Positions 43,620-53,227 of a DNA stretch of 64,000 nt are shown piece after piece. Within the stretch, counting starts at the first letter, position 1. The number at the start of each line of letters is the position of its first letter. This DNA is from Streptomyces sp. NBC_01707 (GTDB lineage: Bacteria; Actinomycetota; Actinomycetes; Streptomycetales; Streptomycetaceae), in the NCBI RefSeq assembly GCF_041438805.1, contig NZ_CP109190.1, positions 4,960,001-5,024,000 on the forward strand. The letters are read 5' to 3'. Both the position numbers and the translations under genes were made by a program. Under the pieces are notes generated by a model. The model was not told where the DNA came from. It did not search any database and saw nothing but the letters and a program-made list of their open reading frames with translations.

Positions 43620-43852
43620 CGTCCTCGCGTGAGGAACCTACGGAGGTCGTTCTGGTCCGGCAGCGGGCATCGGCCGCACCGGGTGCGATCGCCGTGGTCC
43701 GGCTGCTCGCCGGGCTGCCGCCGCACTGGGCATGTGCCTGCGCCGTCGGGTGCGACCGGATCACGCTGCGCGTCGGGCAGTGCGCCCCCGGGCTGGGCCG
43801 TCCCCCGGTGATCCGGTGGCCGGCGCGCCCGGAGGACACACGCCCCCTCTGA
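43616..43852 (+). CDS. Possible small protein coupled to the oxidoreductase gene
   Basis: A 78-residue frame starting at a GTG that overlaps the oxidoreductase stop by 4 bp (GTGA). It contains VLVRQRASAAPGAIAVVRLL and a Cys cluster CACAVGCDR. The overlap suggests translational coupling, but composition is weak evidence and no family is recognised. Low confidence. Confidence 0.35.
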   Translation: MTSSREEPTEVVLVRQRASAAPGAIAVVRLLAGLPPHWACACAVGCDRITLRVGQCAPGLGRPPVIRWPARPEDTRPL

Positions 43853-43865
43853 CCGGATCCGGTGA

Positions 43866-44858
43866 TCAGATCCAGCCGCGTTCGCGGGCCACCAGGGCGG
43901 CGTGCGGGCGACTGGAGGCTCCCAGGAGCCGCAGCAGCTCCGCGACATGCCGTCGATAGGTCCGTACGGAGATGCCCAGGGCACGGGCACCGATCTCGTC
44001 CTTGCTGCCCCGGCACATCGCTTCCAGCACCCGCCGTTCGATCTCCCCGGGACCGCTGCCTCCGGCGTCGGCCTGTCCGTCGGCACCGTCCGTCAGATCC
44101 TCGGCCTGGTCCCAGATCTTCTCGAACAAGGCCACGATGTTGGCGACCAGACCCTCCTCATGCGCCAGCAGGGCCCCACGTGCGCTGTCGGCGGGGTCCT
44201 TGGGCACCAGGGCGGCACGCCGGTCATAGACGAGGATCCGCTCGGAGATGTCCTCGGCCACCCGGATCGCGGCACCCTGCGCCGCGAGCTCCCGCAGGTA
44301 GACCCTTGTGGGCGGGTGATCGAGCGCCTCTCTGCGGACCACGCTGCGCATGCGGACATTCCGGCGCAGACAGCGCTGGTCGAGCCTGCGGGCATGCGAG
44401 ATGTTCTCGGGCGTCAGCGCGGTGTAGGGCTCGATGGAGAGGATCTCCTCACGCGCGAAGAAGGCGAGGTCGTCGATCCTGTCGCGGATCTGCGGCAGGC
44501 TCCGAAGGTGCTCCACGCCGTGTGCGGAGACGCCCTTCGGCCCTTGTTCGGTGCGGAGTTCGGAGACAAGGTGCTGGGACCGGATGACGTGTTCGAGCTC
44601 CTGGTGCAGCTCGCGCAGGCGTAGCTCGGTGAGACGGCGGACGGCGGTCTCCGGACTGGCGGCGGACAGGACACCGGGAGCGGTGCGTTTCAGTACTCCG
44701 ACCGCACACAGCCGGTTCACCGACTCCGTGGCCTGTTGCGGCGCGATGCGCAAAAGTTGATGAATCTCGTCGCTGGACGTCTTCTGATTTCGCAAGAGAT
44801 GCCGATATATCGCCTCTTCTGTCTGTGACAGCCCGAAAACAGACATGCTTGTGCTCAC
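43866..44858 (-). CDS. TrmB/LuxR-type transcriptional regulator
   Basis: A 330-residue regulator. The N-terminal winged helix (FGLSQTEEAIYRHLLRNQKT, SSDEIHQLLRIAPQQATESV) resembles the TrmB type, and a long middle domain has PQIRDRIDDLAFFAREEILS and AAQGAAIRVAEDISERILV. The C-terminal LuxR helix-turn-helix is ERRVLEAMCRGSKDEIGARA then LGISVRTYRRHVAELLRLLG. This two-HTH arrangement is seen in streptomycete pathway regulators. The GTG at 44858 has GGGGGAAAAGG upstream, a strong ribosome site. It converges on the serine hydrolase/oxidoreductase run, and may control it, but that is only by position. An in-frame ATG four codons later is the alternative start. Confidence 0.85.
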   Translation of the reverse strand: MSTSMSVFGLSQTEEAIYRHLLRNQKTSSDEIHQLLRIAPQQATESVNRLCAVGVLKRTAPGVLSAASPETAVRRLTELRLRELHQELEHVIRSQHLVSELRTEQGPKGVSAHGVEHLRSLPQIRDRIDDLAFFAREEILSIEPYTALTPENISHARRLDQRCLRRNVRMRSVVRREALDHPPTRVYLRELAAQGAAIRVAEDISERILVYDRRAALVPKDPADSARGALLAHEEGLVANIVALFEKIWDQAEDLTDGADGQADAGGSGPGEIERRVLEAMCRGSKDEIGARALGISVRTYRRHVAELLRLLGASSRPHAALVARERGWI

Positions 44859-45086
44859 GATGCCTTTTCCCCCTGGAACAACGAGCGACTCTCTCGCCGT
44901 GCTCGCTGGTCAGGCGGGCTCGGCCGTCGACGGGTCTCTGTTCGATCCGCGAGTCTAACGGCGCTCCATGACAGCGTAGTTGCCGATACGGCGAGGCATG
45001 AGGCGGATCGTGATCAAGAACTCACCACGCGATGGCGAGGTGCCGTGACCGTCGTCGCGCTCCCGCGAGGGACCACGGGGCAGCCC

Positions 45087-45392
45087 TCAGCCCTGAATCG
45101 GCAGGTCCGGATGCGTGAGGAGAAAGATCAGGTACGCGACCGCCGCCGATGTGCCCAAGAACGAGAGCACCAGTCCGACCAGAGGCTGGGCGCGGCTCGT
45201 GCCCCGACGCGAGGCGGCGCGATATTCGATGTAACCCCGGACAAGGCCTGTGAGGCCCAACGGCAAGGCCAGTAGCCAGACGAGCATCCAGAACGGGCAG
45301 CAGAACCAGAACGCGACGGAAGCCCCGCCGAATGCGACGGCGAGGCTCATCCGCCCCGGTCTCTCGCCGGCCGGGTCGTCAACAGGGGTCAC
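45087..45392 (-). CDS. Small DUF4190-like membrane protein
   Basis: A 101-residue protein with three membrane segments: MSLAVAFGGASVAFWFCCPF, MLVWLLALPLGLTGLVRGYI and QPLVGLVLSFLGTSAAVAYL. The pattern of hydrophobic pairs and a conserved-looking charged loop (EYRAASRRGTSR) resembles the DUF4190 proteins common in actinobacteria. The N-terminal extension (TPVDDPAGERPGR) is polar. The GTG at 45392 is the start. Function unknown. Confidence 0.7.
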   Translation of the reverse strand: MTPVDDPAGERPGRMSLAVAFGGASVAFWFCCPFWMLVWLLALPLGLTGLVRGYIEYRAASRRGTSRAQPLVGLVLSFLGTSAAVAYLIFLLTHPDLPIQG

Positions 45393-45607
45393 ACGCTGAT
45401 CAAAGCAGCATCGGAGCGACGTTCAGCAGCCGCCCCCGGGCAAGCTCTCCGCCCCTCACATGCCCGACCGGGCGTGGGATCACGGGAGACACCGGGCGAT
45501 CACGGTTCACGGACCTGCGAACCCCCGGACGTGACGTTTCTTGATCAGCGTGCGCTCTGTCCAGTGGGCCGGTACGACCGGTCCACCGAATCAAGGAAGG
45601 GGCGCGA

Positions 45608-46540
45608 GTGCGCTTCACACATGCTGCGTTGACCGCCGGGCTCGCGGTTGCGGCGAGCCTGCCACTGTCGGGAACCGCAAGCGCCGGGGGAACGGTGGGG
45701 GCGGGGCTGATCACCGCCACGGACTACTCCGCGGGGTCCCCCGCCACCGTCGCGCTGGACCCGGCGACCGGCTCCGTAACCACCACGTTCGCCCAGGCCG
45801 CGGAGGACGGGGTCGTCTCACCCAAGGGCTCCCGGGTTGCGTACATCCAGCGCCGGGACACCTGCATACCGCAGGACGAGGGCTGCATGTACGCCCGCGA
45901 CCTGGTGATCGCCGAGGCCGACGGCAGCGATCGGCGCGTCCTGGCCCAGGGCGTCCGGCCCGAGGACGCCACCGCGCCGTACGTCGGACACCCTGACTGG
46001 TCACCGAACGGCAAGAGGATCGTCTACGACAGCCCACGCGGCCTGGAGTGGATCGCCACGGATGGCACCGGTGCCGAGGTGCTCACCTCCGGCAGCCGCG
46101 GCACGTTCTCCCCGGACGGCCGGAGCATCGCCTTCCTGAAGACCACCTCGTACGAGACACCGGACGGCTGGGAGTCCGGCTCCGACGTCTACGTCCTGGA
46201 CCTGGCCACCCGTGAGGTCCGCGCCGTCACGACCGACCACCAGGCGTGGTCGACGCCCGCCGACTGGTCCCCCGACGGGCAGCGCGTCGTCCAGTCCACC
46301 GGGAACGGTCTGCGCATCACGGACGTGGCCACCGGCGCCGCCACCGAGCCGCAGTGGCCGACGCCCCTCTCCGGTATCCAGAACCCGGTCTTCTCGCCCG
46401 ACGGCAGCCGGATCGCCTTCACCGCCGTCGACGACCTCGCCGGCACGAGTGGCGTCTATGTAGTCGACGCCACCGACGACGGGAACCTCGGCGTGATCAC
46501 CGACCGTCCCGTGACCCTCACGGACTGGCTGGCCGACTAG
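45608..46540 (+). CDS. Secreted TolB-like beta-propeller protein (PD40 repeats)
   Basis: A 310-residue exported protein. Signal peptide at 1-26 (RFTHAALTAGLAVAASLPLS, ending ASA). PD40/WD40-like repeats follow: VSPKGSRVAYIQRRDTC, HPDWSPNGKRIVYDSP, TFSPDGRSIAFLKTTS, ADWSPDGQRVVQSTGN and VFSPDGSRIAFTAVDD. This is the TolB propeller plan without a catalytic domain. Two Cys (DTCIPQDEGC) could form a disulfide. The GTG at 45608 follows AAGGAAGGGGCGC, a strong ribosome site. It ends before a strong bidirectional terminator. A binding protein for a cell-surface ligand is the general expectation. Confidence 0.86.
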   Translation: MRFTHAALTAGLAVAASLPLSGTASAGGTVGAGLITATDYSAGSPATVALDPATGSVTTTFAQAAEDGVVSPKGSRVAYIQRRDTCIPQDEGCMYARDLVIAEADGSDRRVLAQGVRPEDATAPYVGHPDWSPNGKRIVYDSPRGLEWIATDGTGAEVLTSGSRGTFSPDGRSIAFLKTTSYETPDGWESGSDVYVLDLATREVRAVTTDHQAWSTPADWSPDGQRVVQSTGNGLRITDVATGAATEPQWPTPLSGIQNPVFSPDGSRIAFTAVDDLAGTSGVYVVDATDDGNLGVITDRPVTLTDWLAD

Positions 46541-46669
46541 GGTCCCGCCGCACCCTCCCCGAGGCCGCACCCACCCGCGTCCTCAGCCCGTTCCAGCGAG
46601 CTTCCACGATGCTCGGAACGCCTTCGTCCGTCTGACCGACGGGCGGGCACAGGCCGACGCCTGAACAGT

Positions 46670-46707
46670 GAGGAGGCCCGGTCGGCGCGCGCCGACCGGG
46701 CCTCCTC
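46670..46707. terminator. Strong bidirectional terminator between convergent genes
   Basis: A perfect 17-bp stem, GAGGAGGCCCGGTCGGC, with a GCGC loop and a perfect complement. It separates the TolB-like gene (plus) from the GvpU-like gene (minus). Confidence 0.92.
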
Positions 46708-46737
46708 TCGGGTCGTACGATTCCCGTCCCGGCGGGG

Positions 46738-47091
46738 TCAGTGGTAGCTGAAGTCGCCCACGGTCCAGGCGCCGACGTCCTCGATCGAGACCCGGTACAT
46801 CCCGCCCGTCTCCGGAATCCCCACAGCACCCTGCAGGATCCGTGCGACGTGGAAGTGCAGATGCGTGGGGGGACCGTCCTTCCGGGTGGAGGCGGTGAAG
46901 GTCCCGGCGAACTCGCCCAGGTGGGCCGAATCCGTCAGGACCTCCGACACCCGCTGTCGCCAGACGGCTTCGGGAGCCAGTCGACCGGTGATGACAGCGC
47001 CACCGGTGACCACGGTCAGGGACATCTGATTGCTTTGCCCGGACTCCACCAAGTAGGCGATGTCAACGAGCAATTCGTCAGGCTTCGACAT
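46738..47091 (-). CDS. GvpU-like gas vesicle accessory family protein
   Basis: A 117-residue protein. Core ELLVDIAYLVESGQSNQMSL and TVVTGGAVITGRLAPEAVWR, then HLHFHVARILQGAVGIPETG and YRVSIEDVGAWTVGDFSY. The pattern (a helix ending in ESG, then the strand VTGGAVITGRL) resembles the GvpU accessory family. No other gvp gene is in the window, so if the call is right it is solitary or misassigned. The ATG at 47091 has no strong ribosome site. Small, probably cytoplasmic. Call at the family level only, moderate confidence. Confidence 0.55.
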   Translation of the reverse strand: MSKPDELLVDIAYLVESGQSNQMSLTVVTGGAVITGRLAPEAVWRQRVSEVLTDSAHLGEFAGTFTASTRKDGPPTHLHFHVARILQGAVGIPETGGMYRVSIEDVGAWTVGDFSYH

Positions 47092-47597
47092 GAGAGCCGA
47101 TTCTATTCACCGGGACCGGTCCGGTGAACTTCGACAACGGGGCCAACGGCTGAACGCCGAAGACCGCCGTGCCGCGGCAGACACGGACGAGAGCCTCGCC
47201 CGAGCCCGCCGGCGCCCGGAGCCGGCCCGGCCTGCCGACACAGGCGTGCGCGGAGCCGGAGAGCGAGGGCGGCGCCCACGCCGCCTCCAGCCGACGATCG
47301 CCGGCTGGGTAATTCCCGGCCGCGGAACTCGAGTTGCATTCCCGTCCCCGCTCCGCGCAAATGCCTCCGGTCCGGCAGCCCGAAACCGGCGAGGCCCAGC
47401 CGCTCATCCCGGTATTCGTGACGACATGTCCGGGAGCAGGACGCGCCACCGCCGACAGATCTTTGCAGCAGCGTCACAAGGGCTGCGCATCACCTCCGGC
47501 GCGTGCCAGTAGCGTTGCTGCCCGCTCGATCCCACGTGCGAACTCGAGACAGGTCGTCGGCGTCCCTGGCGGCGCAGCCATCACAGAAAGATCGCAG
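47092..47597. other. Intergenic region upstream of the zinc-ribbon membrane protein
   Basis: About 500 bases without a supported gene. Frames are open but show no family or ribosome site. Just before 47598 lies AGAAAGATCGCAG, a weak ribosome site. Confidence 0.4.
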
Positions 47598-48479
47598 ATG
47601 GACTACTGCTCCGCGTGCCGCCGAATTCTCAATGGGGCGCTCGTGTGTCCGGGGTGCGGCGCATACGCTCCCGACATCGCCCCGCCCGCCCGTCACTCCC
47701 GCGGCACGGCCGCCTCCACCGCTACGACGAATCAGGCGTGGCGCACGGAGGAGTGGCCTGCCCCGGGGCCCCGCAGCGGCACTCATCGCACCGAGGCGGA
47801 CCCGATCGGCAGCGTCGTGCCCGCAGGCGCGACGACGGACGCATCGGCCACCGGTTCGTCCAGCGGCCCCGAAGGCAATGCCGCCACCGGGCAGGGCCGG
47901 GCAGCTCGGCGTCGACAGCTGGCGCGCTGGAAGAAGAACAAGCGCCGGGCCGTGGCCGCGACGGCCGTTGCCCTTGTCGGTGGCGGCCTGACCGTTGCCG
48001 CGCTGCCGGCCACCAGGTCTTCCAACAGCCACACACACGCATCGTCACCGCCGGAGCCGGTGGCCGCGGCCACCCCCCGGACAGCGACCACCGACTCGGT
48101 GTCCGAGCAACCGGACACCCAGGTTCCGCGGCATCCCGGCCCTGACCGCCCTGCGACGACGGGCCGGCACCGGAGCTCCGCCGTCGCCGTGCCGCACACC
48201 GCGACGCCGAGCCGGCAGCCGAAAGCCGCCGCCACGGCGTCCTCTCCCGCGACCTCGAGCACCACACCGGACACCACACCCGAGTCGGCCGACGGGACGC
48301 ACACGGGCAACGCCGAGACCCCGGCCCAGCCCCAGACCCAGGCCCCGGAGACGACTCCGCCGGCTTCCACCGGACACTCCGGCACGGGTTCATCGGCTGT
48401 GCACCTGCTGCCGATCACGTCGGCGGGTGATCCGACCTCTCCGGCGCAGATCTGTCTGATCGCCGTGTGCATCGGCTGA
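47598..48479 (+). CDS. SCO2400-like zinc-ribbon protein with one membrane helix
   Basis: A 293-residue protein. It begins MDYCSACRRILNGALVCPGC, a CxxC-x11-CxxC zinc ribbon, followed by GAYAPDIAP, the N-terminus known from the SCO2400 group. A basic linker (RRRQLARWKKNKRRAVA) precedes a membrane helix (ATAVALVGGGLTVAALPAT). The last 150 residues are Thr/Pro/Ser-rich and probably exposed. The start is the ATG at 47598. The arrangement of cytosolic zinc ribbon, helix and disordered outer tail suggests a signalling or tethering role, unproven. Plus strand, no obvious partner. Confidence 0.78.
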   Translation: MDYCSACRRILNGALVCPGCGAYAPDIAPPARHSRGTAASTATTNQAWRTEEWPAPGPRSGTHRTEADPIGSVVPAGATTDASATGSSSGPEGNAATGQGRAARRRQLARWKKNKRRAVAATAVALVGGGLTVAALPATRSSNSHTHASSPPEPVAAATPRTATTDSVSEQPDTQVPRHPGPDRPATTGRHRSSAVAVPHTATPSRQPKAAATASSPATSSTTPDTTPESADGTHTGNAETPAQPQTQAPETTPPASTGHSGTGSSAVHLLPITSAGDPTSPAQICLIAVCIG

Positions 48480-48940
48480 TCGCCTCGTCCCCTCGCACAC
48501 GGACGTTCCACACACGCGCGGCCGGAGACGCGGCCCGTCCCCGGCCGCGCCCTGACGGACAGCACCCCCATGACCGCAGGGGTGCGAGCGTCCGTACACG
48601 GCCCGGCGCCCCAGGGGCGCAGCGGCTCAGGGCCGGACGAGGACTTCAGGGCCTCGCGAGCCGGCCATGACCCGGTATCCGTCGGGCACCTCGTCGAGGC
48701 CGACGGCGCGGTCGAAGACCCGGCGGGGCTCGGTCCTCCCGTCGAGTACGTCCGGCAGGAGCCCGTCGATGTGGGCGCGGGCCGGAGCCGCGCGGCGGAG
48801 CCGGGCCCTTCCTACGCGCCCGCCGGGCTCCGGTGGCCCCCGAGCAGGCCGGTCCCCACCGCGGCCCGCGCCGCGCTCCCGGGTGCGCACCGCGGGCTGC
48901 GGCTGATGATGGGAGTACGGCCGAGGACTCGGAGCTGATC
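48480..48940. other. Intergenic region with an alcohol dehydrogenase relic
   Basis: About 460 bases. The first part (48480-48620) shows nothing. A dehydrogenase remnant lies at 48627-48780 on the minus strand (see separate entry). The last bases hold the ribosome site CGGAGCTGATC for 48941. Confidence 0.45.
48627..48780 (-). pseudogene. C-terminal remnant of a zinc-type alcohol dehydrogenase
   Basis: About 50 residues, ARAHIDGLLPDVLDGRTEPR and RVFDRAVGLDEVPDGYRVMA, ending RGPEVLVRP, match the last helix-strand stretch of MDR/formaldehyde-dehydrogenase-type enzymes (LDEVPxGYRxM pattern). The GxGxxG NADH site and the zinc ligands are missing. The frame upstream runs into unrelated arginine-rich sequence. 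A relic of a once longer gene. Confidence 0.6.
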
Positions 48941-50209
48941 ATGACGGGTTGGTTTGTCAGGGACTACTCCCAGGACGATCTCGAGGCGGTGATCCTCCTG
49001 GACATGGAGAGCGGCACGACCGGAGAACCTCCCCTCTTCCAGCTCTCCGACACCGTGGCGGCCCTCCAAGCCCTTCATCCGGCCGTGGTGGCCATGGCGG
49101 ACGACGTGATGATCGGGGCCGCGGTGAGCAGGGTGGAAGGCGACAGGGCGTGGATCCTGCGTATCTGCATGGCCCCGTCCTGGCGGCATCGAGGTCTGGG
49201 CAGTGCCCTGATCACCACCCTTGAGCACCGGCTCTTCGCCGGTGGTGTCCGGACGGTGCACGCGGTACTGCCCGAGGGCGAGACCGGTGCCGCCGCTCTG
49301 CACAACTGCGACTTCGACACCCGCTCCGGCCTGGTGTTCTTCGAGAAGCGCGGGCCCGTGACCCCTCAGGCGATCGGCATGCTGGCCGCGCTCGGTGCGG
49401 AGCTGCCGCCCGGAGGGCTGTGGCAGAAGGTCGCGGGCATGGAACGGGAGAAGCGGCTCATCGAGCGACGTCTGGTCCTGCCGCTGGCCCATCCGGAACT
49501 GGCCGCCCAGCACGGGGTGGAGCTGCCGCGCGCGGTCATGCTGTTCGGTCCGCCCGGGACGGGCAAGAGCACCTTCGCGCACGCGATCGCCAGCCGCCTG
49601 GGATGGCCCTTCGTCGAACTGTTCCCCGCGCGTCTCGCCGCCGAATACGGGCTGGCGGCCGGGCTGAACCGACGGTTCGACGAGATCGCCCAGCTCGACC
49701 ACGCACTGGTCTTCATCGACGAGGTCGAGGAGATCGCCGTCGAACGCACCGGCGCGGACCCGACCGCGGTCGGCATCGTCAACGAGCTGCTCAAGGCGAT
49801 CGTCCGGTTCCGCAGCCAGGACGGCCGACTGCTCGTCTGCGCCACCAACAACGTGACCACGCTGGACCCGGCCTTCCTGCGGCACGGTCGCTTCGACTAC
49901 GTACTGCCCATCGGCCCTCCCGACCACACGGCCCGCGCCGCGCTGTGGGGGAGCTACCTGGCACGAGCGGGCGCGGAGGCCGACAACGCGGCACTCGCGT
50001 CCGCCAGTGAGGGATTCACGCCCGCCGACATCGCCCACGCCGCGCGTACCGTCTCCCAGTCCCAGTTCGAGCGCACCATCGACACCGGAACCCGGGCCCG
50101 CCCCACCACGGACGACTACCTGGAGACGATCGGCGCGACCAAGCCCACGGTCAGCAGCGCCATGGCCCAGGAGTTCTCGGACCAGAGCGACAAGTTCGCC
50201 CGCATCTAG
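48941..50209 (+). CDS. GNAT acetyltransferase fused to an AAA+ ATPase
   Basis: A 422-residue two-domain protein. Residues 1 to about 130 form a GNAT domain: AWILRICMAPSWRHRGLGSA, with the RxxGLGS acetyl-CoA P-loop, followed by LFAGGVRTVHAVLP and AAALHNCDFDTRSG. Residues about 160-422 form a AAA+ domain: Walker A VMLFGPPGTGKSTFAHAIAS, Walker B ALVFIDEVEEIAVERTGADP, sensor ATNNVTTLDPAFLRHGRF with the Arg finger motif, and a C-terminal lid (ASEGFTPADIAHAARTV). The gene is one reading frame, so the fusion is real. The AAA part is of the FtsH/Cdc48-like clade. The client and the acetyl acceptor are unknown. The ATG at 48941 has GGAG 7 bp upstream. Confidence 0.87.
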   Translation: MTGWFVRDYSQDDLEAVILLDMESGTTGEPPLFQLSDTVAALQALHPAVVAMADDVMIGAAVSRVEGDRAWILRICMAPSWRHRGLGSALITTLEHRLFAGGVRTVHAVLPEGETGAAALHNCDFDTRSGLVFFEKRGPVTPQAIGMLAALGAELPPGGLWQKVAGMEREKRLIERRLVLPLAHPELAAQHGVELPRAVMLFGPPGTGKSTFAHAIASRLGWPFVELFPARLAAEYGLAAGLNRRFDEIAQLDHALVFIDEVEEIAVERTGADPTAVGIVNELLKAIVRFRSQDGRLLVCATNNVTTLDPAFLRHGRFDYVLPIGPPDHTARAALWGSYLARAGAEADNAALASASEGFTPADIAHAARTVSQSQFERTIDTGTRARPTTDDYLETIGATKPTVSSAMAQEFSDQSDKFARI

Positions 50210-50491
50210 CGTCCCGGCTCACGCGTGTGGCGTCCTGGCTCGCGCGTGACGATCGCTCCGGCACCTGGGCGAGCCGGGAACGAACACCTCGCCCCGCATG
50301 TCACGCGTGCCGCGCAGCGGGTCCTGCGGGGGTTGTCCCGGCACCCCGCGCCCACCGGCGGCCGCCGTGAGAATTCGGTCACCTCCGCGCAATGAAATCT
50401 GCCGGAAACGCATGGGTGTTCGTTACGAAACGCGACGCCGCCACCCTCTCTGTCGCCGGACCCCCACGCCGCCCCGAGGAGGGACTCCCTC
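50210..50491. other. Leader of the ammonium transporter gene
   Basis: About 280 bases. Contains ACGAAAC- and GTTACG-like bits (50405-50431) reminiscent of GlnR-type nitrogen-control half-sites, but the spacing does not match the consensus. The end has the very strong ribosome site CCGAGGAGGGACTC (50474-50487). Confidence 0.4.
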
Positions 50492-52149
<1,658 letters not shown>

Positions 52150-52297
52150 GCGGTGCCGGTCGCGGTCACCACCGAAGGCGGCTGACGGTGCTCGTCCGGA
52201 ACCACTCCCGCCCCATCGGCTTCCGGCTCCACGGCAAGCACCGGTCAGGGCCCGGCCCGCGGCGTCGAGGATCGAGAACACCCGCCTCCGCCGGCCG

Positions 52298-53038
52298 CTA
52301 CTCGCCGATGCGTACCACCGCCAGCGTGATGTTGTCGGGGCCGCCCGCCTCGATGGCGGCCTTCCACAGCTCGAACGCAACCCTGCAGTCGTTGTGCACC
52401 CGCAGCAGGCTGTCGAGCTCGTCCTCGGTCACCGGGTCGGTCAGCCCGTCGGTGCAGACCAGGTAACGATCGCCCGCGGACAGCGGCAACGTCGTCACGT
52501 GCGGCGTGACGGCGCTGAACCGGGTGGCACCACCGAGCGCCTGCGTGATGAGCGACGTGGTGCGCCGGCCCGGCGCCAACGGCGGGCTGTCGTCGACACT
52601 CACCCGGCGAAGTCCGTCCTGAGTCGCGTCGAGCACCCTGCTGTCGCCGACATTGAAGACGAGCAGCGAATCCGCCAGCACGACGGCACCCGCGACCGTG
52701 GTCCCCATGGCGGCCCGCTCCGGATGACCGACGGCGGCTGCGTACACCGCATGATTGCAGGCCTTCAGAGCGTCACCCACGGTTTCCTCGCTGTCCAGCG
52801 AAGGGCCGATCGCAGCGAGTTCGCGGACGACCAGCGCACTGGCCACCTCGCCGGCCGGCTGCCCGCCGATACCGTCGGCGACCGCGACGACGAGCGGTGC
52901 GCCGAGAGGGAACAGCAGCGTCTGCGGGTTCTCGGTCACGGTGCCGCACAGCGTCCACGGTCCGGCAACGAGGCTGTCCTCATTGTGATCGCGGATCAGC
53001 CCGGTGTGGCTCAGTGCAGTGACAGCTACGTACGGCAT
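52298..53038 (-). CDS. PP2C-family serine/threonine phosphatase
   Basis: A 246-residue metal-dependent phosphatase of the PPM/PP2C family. It begins MPYVAVTALSHTGLIRDHNE, with the RDHNEDS motif; then VVAVADGIGG (DGIGG metal ligands), ERAAMGTTVAGAVVLADSLL, VFNVGDSRV and RYLVCTDGLTD, and AGGPDNITLAVV at the C-terminus. All the key metal-binding Asp residues are present. No signal or membrane segment, so cytoplasmic; in actinobacteria such proteins counter Ser/Thr kinases. The start is ATG at 53038 (an upstream in-frame ATG gives 16 more residues). No kinase is next to it. Confidence 0.9.
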   Translation of the reverse strand: MPYVAVTALSHTGLIRDHNEDSLVAGPWTLCGTVTENPQTLLFPLGAPLVVAVADGIGGQPAGEVASALVVRELAAIGPSLDSEETVGDALKACNHAVYAAAVGHPERAAMGTTVAGAVVLADSLLVFNVGDSRVLDATQDGLRRVSVDDSPPLAPGRRTTSLITQALGGATRFSAVTPHVTTLPLSAGDRYLVCTDGLTDPVTEDELDSLLRVHNDCRVAFELWKAAIEAGGPDNITLAVVRIGE

Positions 53039-53227
53039 CAGAGGGCCCCGCTTCTCCGCAACGGCAGATGCGCCCCGCACCTCCATTGTGGCGCTGCGAG
53101 CCGGCGGATGCCCTCGTCGCCGCCCTGTTCCCGCCGGCCGGTGGACGGAGCTCCCCGTGGGTCTCCCGCCGGGTGAGACGTCACGGCCGGCGTTACGGCC
53201 TCCGGCCTCACGGGCAGGCATCGGAGC

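Noticed and set aside
50405-50431. GlnR binding site upstream of amtB
   Set aside because: GAAAC and GTTAC pieces are present, but the spacing does not fit the known four-part GlnR box, so I do not call an operator.
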